A DNA stretch of 43,121 nucleotides from Streptomyces sp. NRRL WC-3605 (lineage in GTDB: Bacteria; Actinomycetota; Actinomycetes; Streptomycetales; Streptomycetaceae), in the NCBI RefSeq assembly GCF_001509795.1, contig NZ_LLZN01000086.1, positions 1-43,121 on the forward strand. Direction: 5' to 3'. Numbering within the stretch: position 1 is the first letter of the stretch; each line of letters starts with the position of its first letter. Both the position numbers and the translations under genes were made by a program. Below, piece by piece: positions 35,801-42,714 of this stretch. The notes under the pieces are model-generated. The model was not told the origin of the DNA and ran no database searches. It worked only from the letters and a program-made list of their open reading frames with translations.

Positions 35801-36540
35801 TCGGCACCAACGGCTCGGGGCAGTACAACGCCTCGCAGACGGGCCAGTTCGCCGTGCCGCAGGCCTACGACAACAGCTCGACCGGTCGGCACTCGCTGCC
35901 GGGCCGGCAGAGCCCGGAGTCGACCGGCCAGTTCGAGCGGCCCCAGGTCAACGGCAACGGCTCGTACGGCGGCAACACCGGCTACGGCGCCGGTCAGCAG
36001 CCCCCCGTGCCGCCGCAGCGCCCGCAGCAGCGTCCCGTGCGTCAGGAGCCCGAGGCCCTGCCGCCGGCGACCGGTCCCGGCGACGGCCGTACCCCGCTGT
36101 ACGACACGCTCGAGACCAACTGGTTCCACGGCGGTCCGCAGGGACGCCAGCCGGGCACCGACACCCCCGCCGCCGCTCCGCAGCAGGAGCGTCCGGCCCC
36201 CGCGGAGCGGCCCCAGCCGTCCTCCGCCCCCCAGCGCTCCGCGTCGACCGCCTGGCGCAGCTCACCGAACGACGACCTCGTCCGGCAGGCTGAACGCGTC
36301 AGGCAGCCCGCCGCGGGCGGAGTCACCACCTCCGGCCTGCCGCGCCGGGTGCCCCGGGCGAACCTCGTCCCCGGCACGGCTCAGCAGCAACAGCACCAAA
36401 GTGGTCCGCAGGTCTCGCGTGCGCCCGATGACGTACGCGGCCGGCTGACCAATCTCCGTCGGGGCATCGCTCAGGGCCGCCAGGCCGGCAGCGGCCAGAC
36501 CGGCAGCTTCCCGAGCCCCACTCACCAGCAGGAGCGTTAG
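32821..36540 (+). CDS. cvnA1: Conservon sensor histidine-kinase-like protein CvnA (conservon 1)
   Basis: A 1239-residue membrane sensor with the CvnA layout. There is a disordered N-terminus, then TM1 at about 86-106 (RLVALLTLPVVAATSLGAL). An extracellular nitrate/nitrite-sensing-type helical domain runs to about 395, then TM2 (about 397-420, IISGALILLVLGVSLVGAFVV) and a HAMP-like linker. The segment KLDHLATRMRRNGENLL follows (Asp541, His542), with the HATPase N-box ELLENATSF (Asn617) and DTGIGLS (Asp646). A long Gly/Pro/Gln-rich tail contains TGQF repeats. It ends in SGLPRRVPRAN and SRAPDDVRGRLTNLRRG, shared with CvnA2. GTG at 32821 is chosen; upstream GTGs are open but lack a ribosome-binding site. 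In S. coelicolor, cvn1 loss is pleiotropic for development. Confidence 0.92.
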   Translation: MQGRFKRDGSASAEPEHGGTDRGPSPQHAQTQGPAPSVDSGERSGRPAVSASPGAAVPPPPTKKPARGEVGPGSRIALRNWRISTRLVALLTLPVVAATSLGALRISDNMDDIQQLENMRLLTDMTKRATELAHALQEERDQSAGPLAHGAKSTDYTVKGYRDKTDRAAQSFRDASEEIDDQSKDGSLKGVRDNIVQLIRELGTLSEVRGTAYQADGNSTQTVEAYHRLITHLLDLSQDMAEATSNPDMIQSTRALASFSSAKEYASIQRAVLAAALPANNTTDADLSDNDRLYADSALESQKSELRSFKSIYGSEPAEELLKPIGDGNPTIKASDTYATRALTSATGLASLDKRSYRDWVDDSTTKIQGMRAIETTLLEEMEQKARELRNESEREAIISGALILLVLGVSLVGAFVVARSMIRSLRRLEETATKVAQDRLPELVKQLSEADPQDVDTSVESVGVHSRDEIGQVAAAFDDVHREAVRLAAEQALLRGNVNAMFTNLSRRSQGLIQRQLSLISELESREADPDQLSSLFKLDHLATRMRRNGENLLVLAGEEPGRRWTRPVPLVDVLRAAASEVEQYERIELAAVPTTEVAGRVVNDLVHLLAELLENATSFSSPQTKVKVTGHALPDGRVLIEIHDTGIGLSPEDLAAINERLASPPTVDVSVSRRMGLFVVGRLSQRHGIRIQLRPSDSGGTTALVMLPVDVAQGGKKPAGAKPGPNGPGASGGPAAAQAAAGAAAARRQVQSGGGAFGGGAPGGGALGGGAPGGGRLGAGQGPRAALPGRDGAGAQGGPGAPRGPQGGPGAPAQGRPAQAGAGYGGPSQGAGQGMQSNGSGQDMFGSRGTAPGRDQSRQGAPTPPQAQPAAGEQGPRRGRRPQLPPRGGARAELPGGNQPSRPSWSDENAQPPVPRASLDTPRGHDEDPAQQTSRMPRIDDRQGPASTSEFARPDFDAQAPGGYDPQNTGQFARPGADAQQDTGQFVRPDVFGTNGSGQYNASQTGQFAVPQAYDNSSTGRHSLPGRQSPESTGQFERPQVNGNGSYGGNTGYGAGQQPPVPPQRPQQRPVRQEPEALPPATGPGDGRTPLYDTLETNWFHGGPQGRQPGTDTPAAAPQQERPAPAERPQPSSAPQRSASTAWRSSPNDDLVRQAERVRQPAAGGVTTSGLPRRVPRANLVPGTAQQQQHQSGPQVSRAPDDVRGRLTNLRRGIAQGRQAGSGQTGSFPSPTHQQER

Positions 36541-36963
36541 TTGAGCCAGATGAGCCAAGCGGCACAGAACCTCAACTGGTTGATCACCAACTTCGTGGAC
36601 AACACCCCCGGGGTGTCCCACACCGTCGTCGTGTCCGCCGACGGCCTTCTGCTGGCCATGTCGGAGGGCTTCCCCCGCGACCGTGCCGACCAGCTGGCGG
36701 CCGTCGCGTCGGGTCTGACCTCGCTGACGGCAGGAGCCAGCCGGATCTTCGAAGGCGGGGACGTCGCACAGACCGTCGTCGAGATGGAGCGGGGATTCCT
36801 CTTCCTCATGTCCATCTCGGACGGGTCGTCCCTCGCCGTCCTCGCTCACCCGGAGGCGGACATCGGCCTCGTCGGGTACGAGATGGCACTCCTGGTCGAC
36901 CGTGCGGGCGCGGTCCTCACCCCCGACCTGCGTGCCGAACTGCAAGGCAGTCTGCTCCACTGA
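36541..36963 (+). CDS. cvnB1: Roadblock/LC7-domain protein CvnB (conservon 1)
   Basis: A 140-residue roadblock/LC7 protein of the MglB-like type, the second conservon component, thought to interact with the GTPase CvnD. The sequence runs NLNWLITNFVDNTPGVSHTV, VVSADGLLLAMSEGFPRDRA and GSSLAVLAHPEADIGLVGYE. I chose TTG at 36541, directly after the cvnA1 stop, because AGGAG lies 6 nt upstream. The equivalent codon in the second conservon is GTG at the same place. ATG at 36550 would be 15 nt from the ribosome-binding site and is less likely. Confidence 0.92.
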   Translation: MSQMSQAAQNLNWLITNFVDNTPGVSHTVVVSADGLLLAMSEGFPRDRADQLAAVASGLTSLTAGASRIFEGGDVAQTVVEMERGFLFLMSISDGSSLAVLAHPEADIGLVGYEMALLVDRAGAVLTPDLRAELQGSLLH

Positions 36964-37076
36964 CATCTCCCGGATCCACCCGTCTCACCAAATCACCGTC
37001 CGGCCGCCACAATCCCCCCACTGGCCCCTCACCCGACGGCTTGACCGACCGACTTGTGTCCCAGCCCGGAGGATTC

Positions 37077-37475
37077 ATGACCCCGCCCACCGCCTCTCAT
37101 GATCCGTACGCGGAGCCGTACGAGGATGAGGGCGACCAGCCGCTGGTACGTCCGTACGCGATGACCGGCGGCCGGACCCGGCCGCGCTACCAGCTGGCCA
37201 TCGAGGCCCTGATCAGCACCACGGCCGACCCGGCGGCGCTGATGGGGCTCCTCCCGGAGCACCAGCGCATCTGCCACCTGTGCCGCGAGGTGAAGTCGGT
37301 CGCCGAGGTCTCCGCCCTCCTGTCCATGCCGCTGGGCGTGGCCAGGATCCTCGTGGCGGACCTCGCCGAGGCGGGCCTGGTCGCCATCCACCAGCCGGGT
37401 GGCGACGAGAACAACGGTGGCGCACCGGACGTGACGCTGCTCGAAAGGGTGCTCAGTGGACTTCGCAAGCTCTGA
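37077..37475 (+). CDS. cvnC1: DUF742 protein CvnC (conservon 1)
   Basis: A 132-residue DUF742 protein, the third conservon component, with a winged-helix-like core: VRPYAMTGGRTRPRYQLAIE, LPEHQRICHLCREVKSVAEV, SALLSMPLGVARILVADLAE and the ending LLERVLSGLRKL. The N-terminus is short and acidic. ATG at 37077 has an excellent GGAGG. The 3' end overlaps cvnD1 by 20 nt, so the two are coupled. A role in protein-protein contacts within the CvnA-D complex is known for the family. Confidence 0.93.
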   Translation: MTPPTASHDPYAEPYEDEGDQPLVRPYAMTGGRTRPRYQLAIEALISTTADPAALMGLLPEHQRICHLCREVKSVAEVSALLSMPLGVARILVADLAEAGLVAIHQPGGDENNGGAPDVTLLERVLSGLRKL

Positions 37476-37979
37476 ACCAAGCCGGGCGACCACCTCCGCG
37501 AAGATCGTGGTGGCGGGTGGCTTCGGCGTGGGCAAGACCACGTTCGTGGGTGCCGTCTCGGAGATCAACCCGCTGCGCACGGAGGCCGTCATGACCTCCG
37601 CGAGCGCGGGGATCGACGACCTCACGCACACCGGGGACAAGACCACCACCACGGTGGCCATGGACTTCGGCCGTATCACCCTGGACCAGGACCTGATCCT
37701 GTACCTCTTCGGTACGCCGGGCCAGGACCGCTTCTGGTTCATGTGGGACGACCTGGTGCGCGGTGCCATCGGCGCCGTCGTGCTGGTGGACACCCGCCGT
37801 CTCGCCGACTGCTTCCCCGCGGTCGACTACTTCGAGAACAGCGGCCTGCCCTTCGTCATCGCCCTCAACGGCTTCGACCGGACGCGCCGATCATCACGAC
37901 GGACGCCCGGCACCGGGCCGATGCCAAGAGTGCGCTGATCACGCTGGTGGAGCACGCGCTCATGGCGCGGCTGCGGTAG
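37456..37979 (+). pseudogene. cvnD1: Cvn GTPase CvnD, disrupted by a deletion (conservon 1)
   Basis: A small Ras/MglA-like GTPase. The P-loop GGFGVGKTTF, the switch region GTPGQDRFWFMWDDL and the G4-like ALNGFD are intact. Just after NGFD the frame breaks: translation in the original frame continues RTRRSSRRTPGTGPMPRVR to a stop at 37938. The normal C-terminus, APIITTDARHRADAKSALIT through HALMARLR and a TAG at 37977-37979, is present in another frame. Between the two Asp codons only 2 nt remain. That is consistent with a deletion of about 49 nt (3n+1) of the segment found in other CvnD proteins, removing part of the loop before the last helices. GTG start at 37456. Probably inactive, or a sequencing or assembly error. 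Confidence 0.85.
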
Positions 37980-38135
37980 TGGAAGTCTGCGGGCACATAC
38001 GGCACTTGTCGTAGATGTCCCGGAGCCGGCTGTGGCCTTTGACACGGTCGGCTCCGCTGTTCATAACGTTTCGGCAGAGGAATCGGGTGGTACGGCAACT
38101 CGTCGCGGTCAACCGGTCTCGCTGCGCGCACAACC

Positions 38136-38155
38136 GCCCCGTCTTTTGACGGGGC
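38136..38155 (+). terminator. Terminator of conservon 1
   Basis: GCCCCGTC, loop TTTT, GACGGGGC is a perfect 8-bp stem followed by a pyrimidine-rich TCGCTCTTT. It lies 157 nt past the ancestral cvnD1 stop and separates the two conservons. Confidence 0.8.
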
Positions 38156-38364
38156 TCGCTCTTTATGACCGTTTTATCTGGGACTTACATCGCATGGAAT
38201 CCTCCTCTTCCACTGTTTGGAGGAGCGCGGGCCCCCGTGCTGGAATGCCAGAACTGCCCACTGGCCGAAGACGTACTCATCAGTAATGCGTACTTCAAGG
38301 CGATGGGCTCTGAGACACAGCGGCACGACCTAGGTGCCGACCCCGCCGGAAGGTTGTTGGTCGA
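38156..38364 (+). promoter_or_regulatory. cvnA2 leader region with elements shared with cvnA1
   Basis: This stretch between the terminator and cvnA2 contains GGAATCCT (38196-38203), CACTGT (38211-38216) and GTGCTGGAATGCCA (38237-38250), in the same order as before cvnA1. A frame starting at that GTG encodes 43 residues (VLECQNCPLAEDVLISNAYF, ending PAGRLLVE) and stops with a TGA that overlaps the cvnA2 GTG (GTGA). Its third-position GC is lower than in real genes here. It is either a leader peptide coupled to cvnA2 or a coincidental frame. No other gene is seen from 37980 to 38364. Confidence 0.45.
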
Positions 38365-41300
38365 GTGAGGCGAAGCAAGAACAGTCCCGAGCCGTCGGCC
38401 CGGGGCAACTTCACCCCGCCGCCGCGCGGAGCGGCGCCCGCCCCTGTGCCAGGATCCGAGCCCACGGCCGCGCCGGCCCAGAGCGGCGGCCGCTTCTCGC
38501 CGCGCAACTGGCGTGTGCCCACCAGGCTGAACGCGATCCTGCTCATACCCGTGATGGTCGGCCTCGTCATGGGCGGCTTCCAGGTGAAGAGCTCGATCGA
38601 CACCTGGCAGCAGGCCGAGGACGCCGAGAACGTGGCCCTCCTGGTGCGCGCCGCCGAGGAATACGGCAACGCCCTGCTGGACGAACGCGACCTCACCGCG
38701 GCCGACCTGCTCCAGGGCAAGGGCACCACGGACACCGTGACGCAGCTGCGCTCGGCGACCGACAGCGCCAAGGAGAAGTTCGACCAGGCGGCACAGAACC
38801 TCCCGCACACGGCCGCGCTCGACCGCCGTATGCAGCTCTTCCGGTCCAACGAGACCAAGCTGTCGCCCCTGCGCCAGGCCGCCTACACCAAGGCGATGGA
38901 CCCGGTGAAGACCGAAGAGGGTTACGTCGCCGTCCAGCACTCCCTGATGGAGTTCGCCAACGAGCTCAGTCTGGGCACCGGCAACATCACCTCCTACGGC
39001 CGCACCGTCTACGCCGTCTCGCTCGCCAAGGCAGCCGTCTCCCTCCAGCGCTCGATCGGCGTGCACATGCTGATCCGGCCGAGCACCAAGGAGGCCGTGG
39101 TCCGTCAGCAGAGCGTCTCCCTCGTGTCGTACCGCTACCTCGAGGGCATCGCGATCAACGAGTTCGTCTCGGGTGCCACCCAGGACGACGTCGATCAGCT
39201 CGACGGCATCATGGCCGCGCAGCGAAAGAAGATCGGCGACAAGGGCCCCGCCGTCGACGCCGGTGACAGCAGCTCCACGCAGGGCGGCGCCTACACCGCC
39301 ATGCCGGCCGCCGACGCCATGCTCCAGGGCATCGCCGCGGGCACCTTCACCCCCGAGCAGCTCGCCGCCAAGGGCGTCACGCCCAAGGCGTGGCTGGGCG
39401 CCTCCACCGCCAAGTTCGAGGGCTACCGCGAGATCGAGACCGACCTCGTCAGCAAGGCCGTGGACGAGGCCGCGAGCGTCTCCGAGGACGCCAAGACCGA
39501 CGCGCTCATCACCGGTGCCGCCGTCGTGGTCGCCCTGCTCGCCGCGTTCATCCTGGCCGGCATGGTGGCCCGCCAGATGTCCCGCTCGATGCGCCAGCTG
39601 CGCAACGCCGCCTTCGGCATCGCCGAGCAGCGCCTGCCGATGCTGGTCGACCAGCTCTCGCGCACCGACCCCGGCCGCGTCGACACCCGGGTCGCGCCCA
39701 TCCCGATCACCACCCGCGACGAGATCGGCGAAGTCGCCCGCGCCTTCGACCAGGTCCACCGCGAGGCCGTCCGGCTCGCCGCCGAGCAGGCCCTGCTGCG
39801 GGGCAACATCAACGCGATCTTCACCAACCTGTCGCGCCGCAACCAGTCGCTGATCGAGGGCCAGCTGACCCTGATCACCGACCTGGAGAACAACGAGGCC
39901 GACCCGGACCAGCTGGAGAACCTCTTCAAGCTGGACCACCTCGCGACCCGTATGCGCCGCAACGGCGAGAACCTCCTGGTCCTCGCCGGCGAGGAGCCCG
40001 GCCGCCGCTGGGACCAGCCGGTCCCGCTGGTCGACGTGCTGCGCGCCGCCTCCTCCGAGGTGGAGCAGTACGAGCGCATCGAGCTGTCCGGCGTCCCGGA
40101 GGCCGAGATCCACGGCCGCGCGGTCACCGACCTCGTGCACCTGCTCGCCGAGCTGCTGGAGAACGCCACCACGTTCTCCTCGCCGCAGACCAAGGTGCGC
40201 GTCACCGCGACCCGTCTCCCCGACGGCCGCGTGATGATCGAGATCCACGACAAGGGCATCGGCCTCACCGCCGAGGACTTCGCGGACATCAACCACAAGC
40301 TGGCGAACCCGCCCACCGTCGACGCGGCGATATCCCAGCGCATGGGCCTGTTCGTGGTCGGCCGGCTGTCCGACCGGCACGGCATCCGCGTCCAGCTGCG
40401 CCCCTCGGGCGAGCAGGCCGGCACCACCTCGCTGGTCATGCTCCCGGACGCCATCACGCACGGTGGCGGCGGCGGCGAACAGCAGCCGCTGCAGGACGAG
40501 TTCACCGTCTCGCAGATCATCCCGGAGCAGCAGCAGTACCAGGGCGAGAACTTCGGCCAGCCGATGCGCACGGCGGCCGAGCTCGGCTTCGACGACAGCG
40601 CCTACACCGAGGTCCCGGACGACATCCGCGAGCTCGACCCGGTCGGCCGCTCGCTGATGCGCGAGGAGCGCCGCGCGGCCCTCGAGGCCGAGGCGCAGGG
40701 CCCGGACGGCACCGAGGCGCCCGCCTACGACGAGTTCGGCCGGCCCGCCTACGACGAGCGCAACGGCTACGCGGGGCAGCAGGACGGCTACGACCAGCAG
40801 CAGGCGTACGACGAGCAGCGGCAGCAGTCCTACGAGGACCAGCAGCAGGCGTACGGCGAGCAGCAGCACTCCGCCTACGAGGAGCCCCAGCAGGCGTCGT
40901 ACGACGACACGTACTACGCGCCGAACGGCGGCCTCCCGCGCGACGAAACGTTCTCGTCCCCGAACGGCTACCCGGACTCCGGCTATGCGGAGCCCACGGC
41001 CGAGGAGCCGGTGGCGCGCAACGGGTCCGCGCAGGACGGCTTCACCGCCTTCGACCAGCGCCGCCACCAGGACGACTGGCCCCAGCAGAGCGGCTACCGC
41101 GACGGCTACCAGGAGCAGTACGCTCCGGAAGCGGAATCCGCGCAGGCCAGTGACGCCGGCGAGTCCGACGGCGTAGGCTTCGACCGTCCGGGACCGGCCC
41201 AGTCCGCGCCCCACGCAATGACCGACGCCGGGCTTCCGCGTCGCGGCGCCGCCGCGAGCGGCACCAACGGCACGCGGCCCGCGCGGCAGGACGCGCCGGC

Positions 41301-41625
41301 ACCGGCTCCCACACCGGAGAGCAACGGCGACAGCGCCTGGCGCTCCCAGAACGACGAGCGCTGGCAGCAGGCCTCGGCGCTCCGCAAGCCCAAGGCGGGC
41401 GGGGTCACCTCCTCCGGCCTGCCGCGGCGGGTCCCGAAGGCCAACCTGGTCCAGGGAGCCGCCGAAACCACCCCCCAGGGGGGCCCACAGGTCTCCCGTG
41501 CTCCCGAGGACGTCCGGGGCAGGCTGAGCAACCTGCGCCGCGGTGTCCAGCGGGGTCGCAGCGCGGGAAGTGAAACGAACGGCCAGGGCTTCGGTCCTGA
41601 CAGCACCTACAACCAGGAGCGTTAG
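38365..41625 (+). CDS. cvnA2: Conservon sensor histidine-kinase-like protein CvnA (conservon 2)
   Basis: A 1086-residue paralogue of CvnA1. TM1 is at about 51-74 (TRLNAILLIPVMVGLVMGGF), then an extracellular helical sensing domain. TM2 is at about 381-403 (ALITGAAVVVALLAAFILAG), followed by a HAMP-like linker. The LDHLATRMRRNGENLLVLAG segment (His525) and the HATPase N-box ELLENATTF (Asn600) with DKGIGLT follow. The tail is rich in Gln/Tyr (QQAYDEQRQQSYEDQQQAYG), unlike the Gly/Pro/TGQF tail of CvnA1. It ends with the same SGLPRRVPKAN and SRAPEDVRGRLSNLRRG motifs. GTG at 38365; GGAAGG is 11-16 nt upstream. Confidence 0.92.
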   Translation: MRRSKNSPEPSARGNFTPPPRGAAPAPVPGSEPTAAPAQSGGRFSPRNWRVPTRLNAILLIPVMVGLVMGGFQVKSSIDTWQQAEDAENVALLVRAAEEYGNALLDERDLTAADLLQGKGTTDTVTQLRSATDSAKEKFDQAAQNLPHTAALDRRMQLFRSNETKLSPLRQAAYTKAMDPVKTEEGYVAVQHSLMEFANELSLGTGNITSYGRTVYAVSLAKAAVSLQRSIGVHMLIRPSTKEAVVRQQSVSLVSYRYLEGIAINEFVSGATQDDVDQLDGIMAAQRKKIGDKGPAVDAGDSSSTQGGAYTAMPAADAMLQGIAAGTFTPEQLAAKGVTPKAWLGASTAKFEGYREIETDLVSKAVDEAASVSEDAKTDALITGAAVVVALLAAFILAGMVARQMSRSMRQLRNAAFGIAEQRLPMLVDQLSRTDPGRVDTRVAPIPITTRDEIGEVARAFDQVHREAVRLAAEQALLRGNINAIFTNLSRRNQSLIEGQLTLITDLENNEADPDQLENLFKLDHLATRMRRNGENLLVLAGEEPGRRWDQPVPLVDVLRAASSEVEQYERIELSGVPEAEIHGRAVTDLVHLLAELLENATTFSSPQTKVRVTATRLPDGRVMIEIHDKGIGLTAEDFADINHKLANPPTVDAAISQRMGLFVVGRLSDRHGIRVQLRPSGEQAGTTSLVMLPDAITHGGGGGEQQPLQDEFTVSQIIPEQQQYQGENFGQPMRTAAELGFDDSAYTEVPDDIRELDPVGRSLMREERRAALEAEAQGPDGTEAPAYDEFGRPAYDERNGYAGQQDGYDQQQAYDEQRQQSYEDQQQAYGEQQHSAYEEPQQASYDDTYYAPNGGLPRDETFSSPNGYPDSGYAEPTAEEPVARNGSAQDGFTAFDQRRHQDDWPQQSGYRDGYQEQYAPEAESAQASDAGESDGVGFDRPGPAQSAPHAMTDAGLPRRGAAASGTNGTRPARQDAPAPAPTPESNGDSAWRSQNDERWQQASALRKPKAGGVTSSGLPRRVPKANLVQGAAETTPQGGPQVSRAPEDVRGRLSNLRRGVQRGRSAGSETNGQGFGPDSTYNQER

Positions 41626-41626
41626 T

Positions 41627-42049
41627 GTGAGCCCGATGAGCCAGGCGGCGCAGAACCTGAACTGGTTGATCACCAACTTCGTGGACAACACCCCCGGGGT
41701 GTCCCACACGGTGGTGGTCTCCGCCGACGGACTCCTTCTGGCGATGTCCGAAGGCTTCCCGCGCGACCGCGCCGACCAGCTCGCGGCCGTCGCCTCCGGT
41801 CTGACCTCGCTGACCGCCGGTGCCTCGCGCATCTTCGAGGGTGGCAGCGTGAACCAGACGGTTGTGGAGATGGAGCGGGGATTCCTCTTCATCATGTCCA
41901 TCTCCGACGGTTCGTCCCTCGCCGTCCTCGCACATCCCGAGGCGGACATCGGCCTCATCGGGTACGAGATGGCGCTTCTGGTCGACCGCGCCGGTACGGT
42001 CCTGACGCCGGATCTGCGTGCGGAACTCCAAGGGAGCCTGCTCAACTGA
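41627..42049 (+). CDS. cvnB2: Roadblock/LC7-domain protein CvnB (conservon 2)
   Basis: A 140-residue roadblock/LC7 protein, nearly identical in protein sequence to CvnB1 (differences such as GGSVNQ for GGDVAQ and SLLN for SLLH). GTG at 41627 follows the cvnA2 stop by one base, with AGGAG 7 nt upstream. It shares a 50-nt block of perfect nucleotide identity with cvnB1 (41660-41709). Confidence 0.93.
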   Translation: MSPMSQAAQNLNWLITNFVDNTPGVSHTVVVSADGLLLAMSEGFPRDRADQLAAVASGLTSLTAGASRIFEGGSVNQTVVEMERGFLFIMSISDGSSLAVLAHPEADIGLIGYEMALLVDRAGTVLTPDLRAELQGSLLN

Positions 42050-42069
42050 ACGGACAGCGGTGCGTCTTG

Positions 42070-42099
42070 GCGTCCCGGGGCCGTAAGGTTTCGGGACGC
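42070..42099 (+). other. Inverted repeat between cvnB2 and cvnC2
   Basis: GCGTCCCG (42070-42077) and CGGGACGC (42092-42099) are perfect arms around a 14-nt loop that contains GTAAGG. It may be an attenuator or partial terminator within the operon. The corresponding gap in conservon 1 has no such repeat. Confidence 0.4.
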
Positions 42100-42144
42100 G
42101 GCTCCACATGATGGGTGCCAGGCACAGTCGGAGGAGGAGAGAAA

Positions 42145-42714
42145 GTGGCAACACCCCCAGACGGTTCGTCATCGGGCAACTGGTCGTACGGCCCTGCCCA
42201 GGGTCAGAACGACGGTTCCCAGAACCGGTACTTCCCCTCCCAGCCGAACCAGCGGCAGCCGTACGCCCCGCAGGGTCCCGGACCCTCGCCGTACGACCAG
42301 CCGCCGGCGCCGCGCATCCAGCCGGTGCAGCCGCAGCGACGCGCCCCTGAGCCGACGCCCGCCGGGGCGTCGAACAACCCCCTGGTGCGTCCGTACGCCA
42401 TGACCGGCGGCCGGACCCGCCCGCGCTACCAGCTCGCCATCGAGGCGCTGGTGCACACCACCGCGCAGCCGCACCAGATGCAGGGCCAGCTGCCCGAGCA
42501 TCAGCGGATCTGCAACCTCTGCCGGGAGATCAAGTCGGTGGCCGAGGTCTCGGCCCTCCTCACGATCCCCCTCGGCGTGGCCAGGATCCTCGTCGCCGAC
42601 TTGGCGGAGGCAGGACTGGTCGCGATCCATCAGCCCGGCGGCGACGAGAACGCCGGCGGCCAGCCAGACGTGACACTGCTCGAAAGGGTGCTCAGTGGAC
42701 TTCGCAAGCTCTAG
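42145..42714 (+). CDS. cvnC2: DUF742 protein CvnC (conservon 2)
   Basis: A 189-residue DUF742 protein. Its C-terminal 125 residues closely match CvnC1 (VRPYAMTGGRTRPRYQLAIE, LPEHQRICNLCREIKSVAEV, LLERVLSGLRKL). It carries an extra N-terminal region of about 60 residues rich in Pro, Gln, Ser and Asn (SQPNQRQPYAPQGPGPSPYD), absent from CvnC1. GTG at 42145 follows GGAGGAGAG. The end overlaps cvnD2 by 20 nt, as in conservon 1. Confidence 0.93.
   Translation: MATPPDGSSSGNWSYGPAQGQNDGSQNRYFPSQPNQRQPYAPQGPGPSPYDQPPAPRIQPVQPQRRAPEPTPAGASNNPLVRPYAMTGGRTRPRYQLAIEALVHTTAQPHQMQGQLPEHQRICNLCREIKSVAEVSALLTIPLGVARILVADLAEAGLVAIHQPGGDENAGGQPDVTLLERVLSGLRKL

Noticed and set aside
33040..36129. Long open frame antisense to cvnA1
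   Set aside because: Same reason; the sense strand encodes a clear CvnA with recognised domains.
38185..42045. Long open frame antisense to cvnA2 and cvnB2
   Set aside because: It runs across two well-supported genes and an intergenic terminator region, and has shadow-frame composition.
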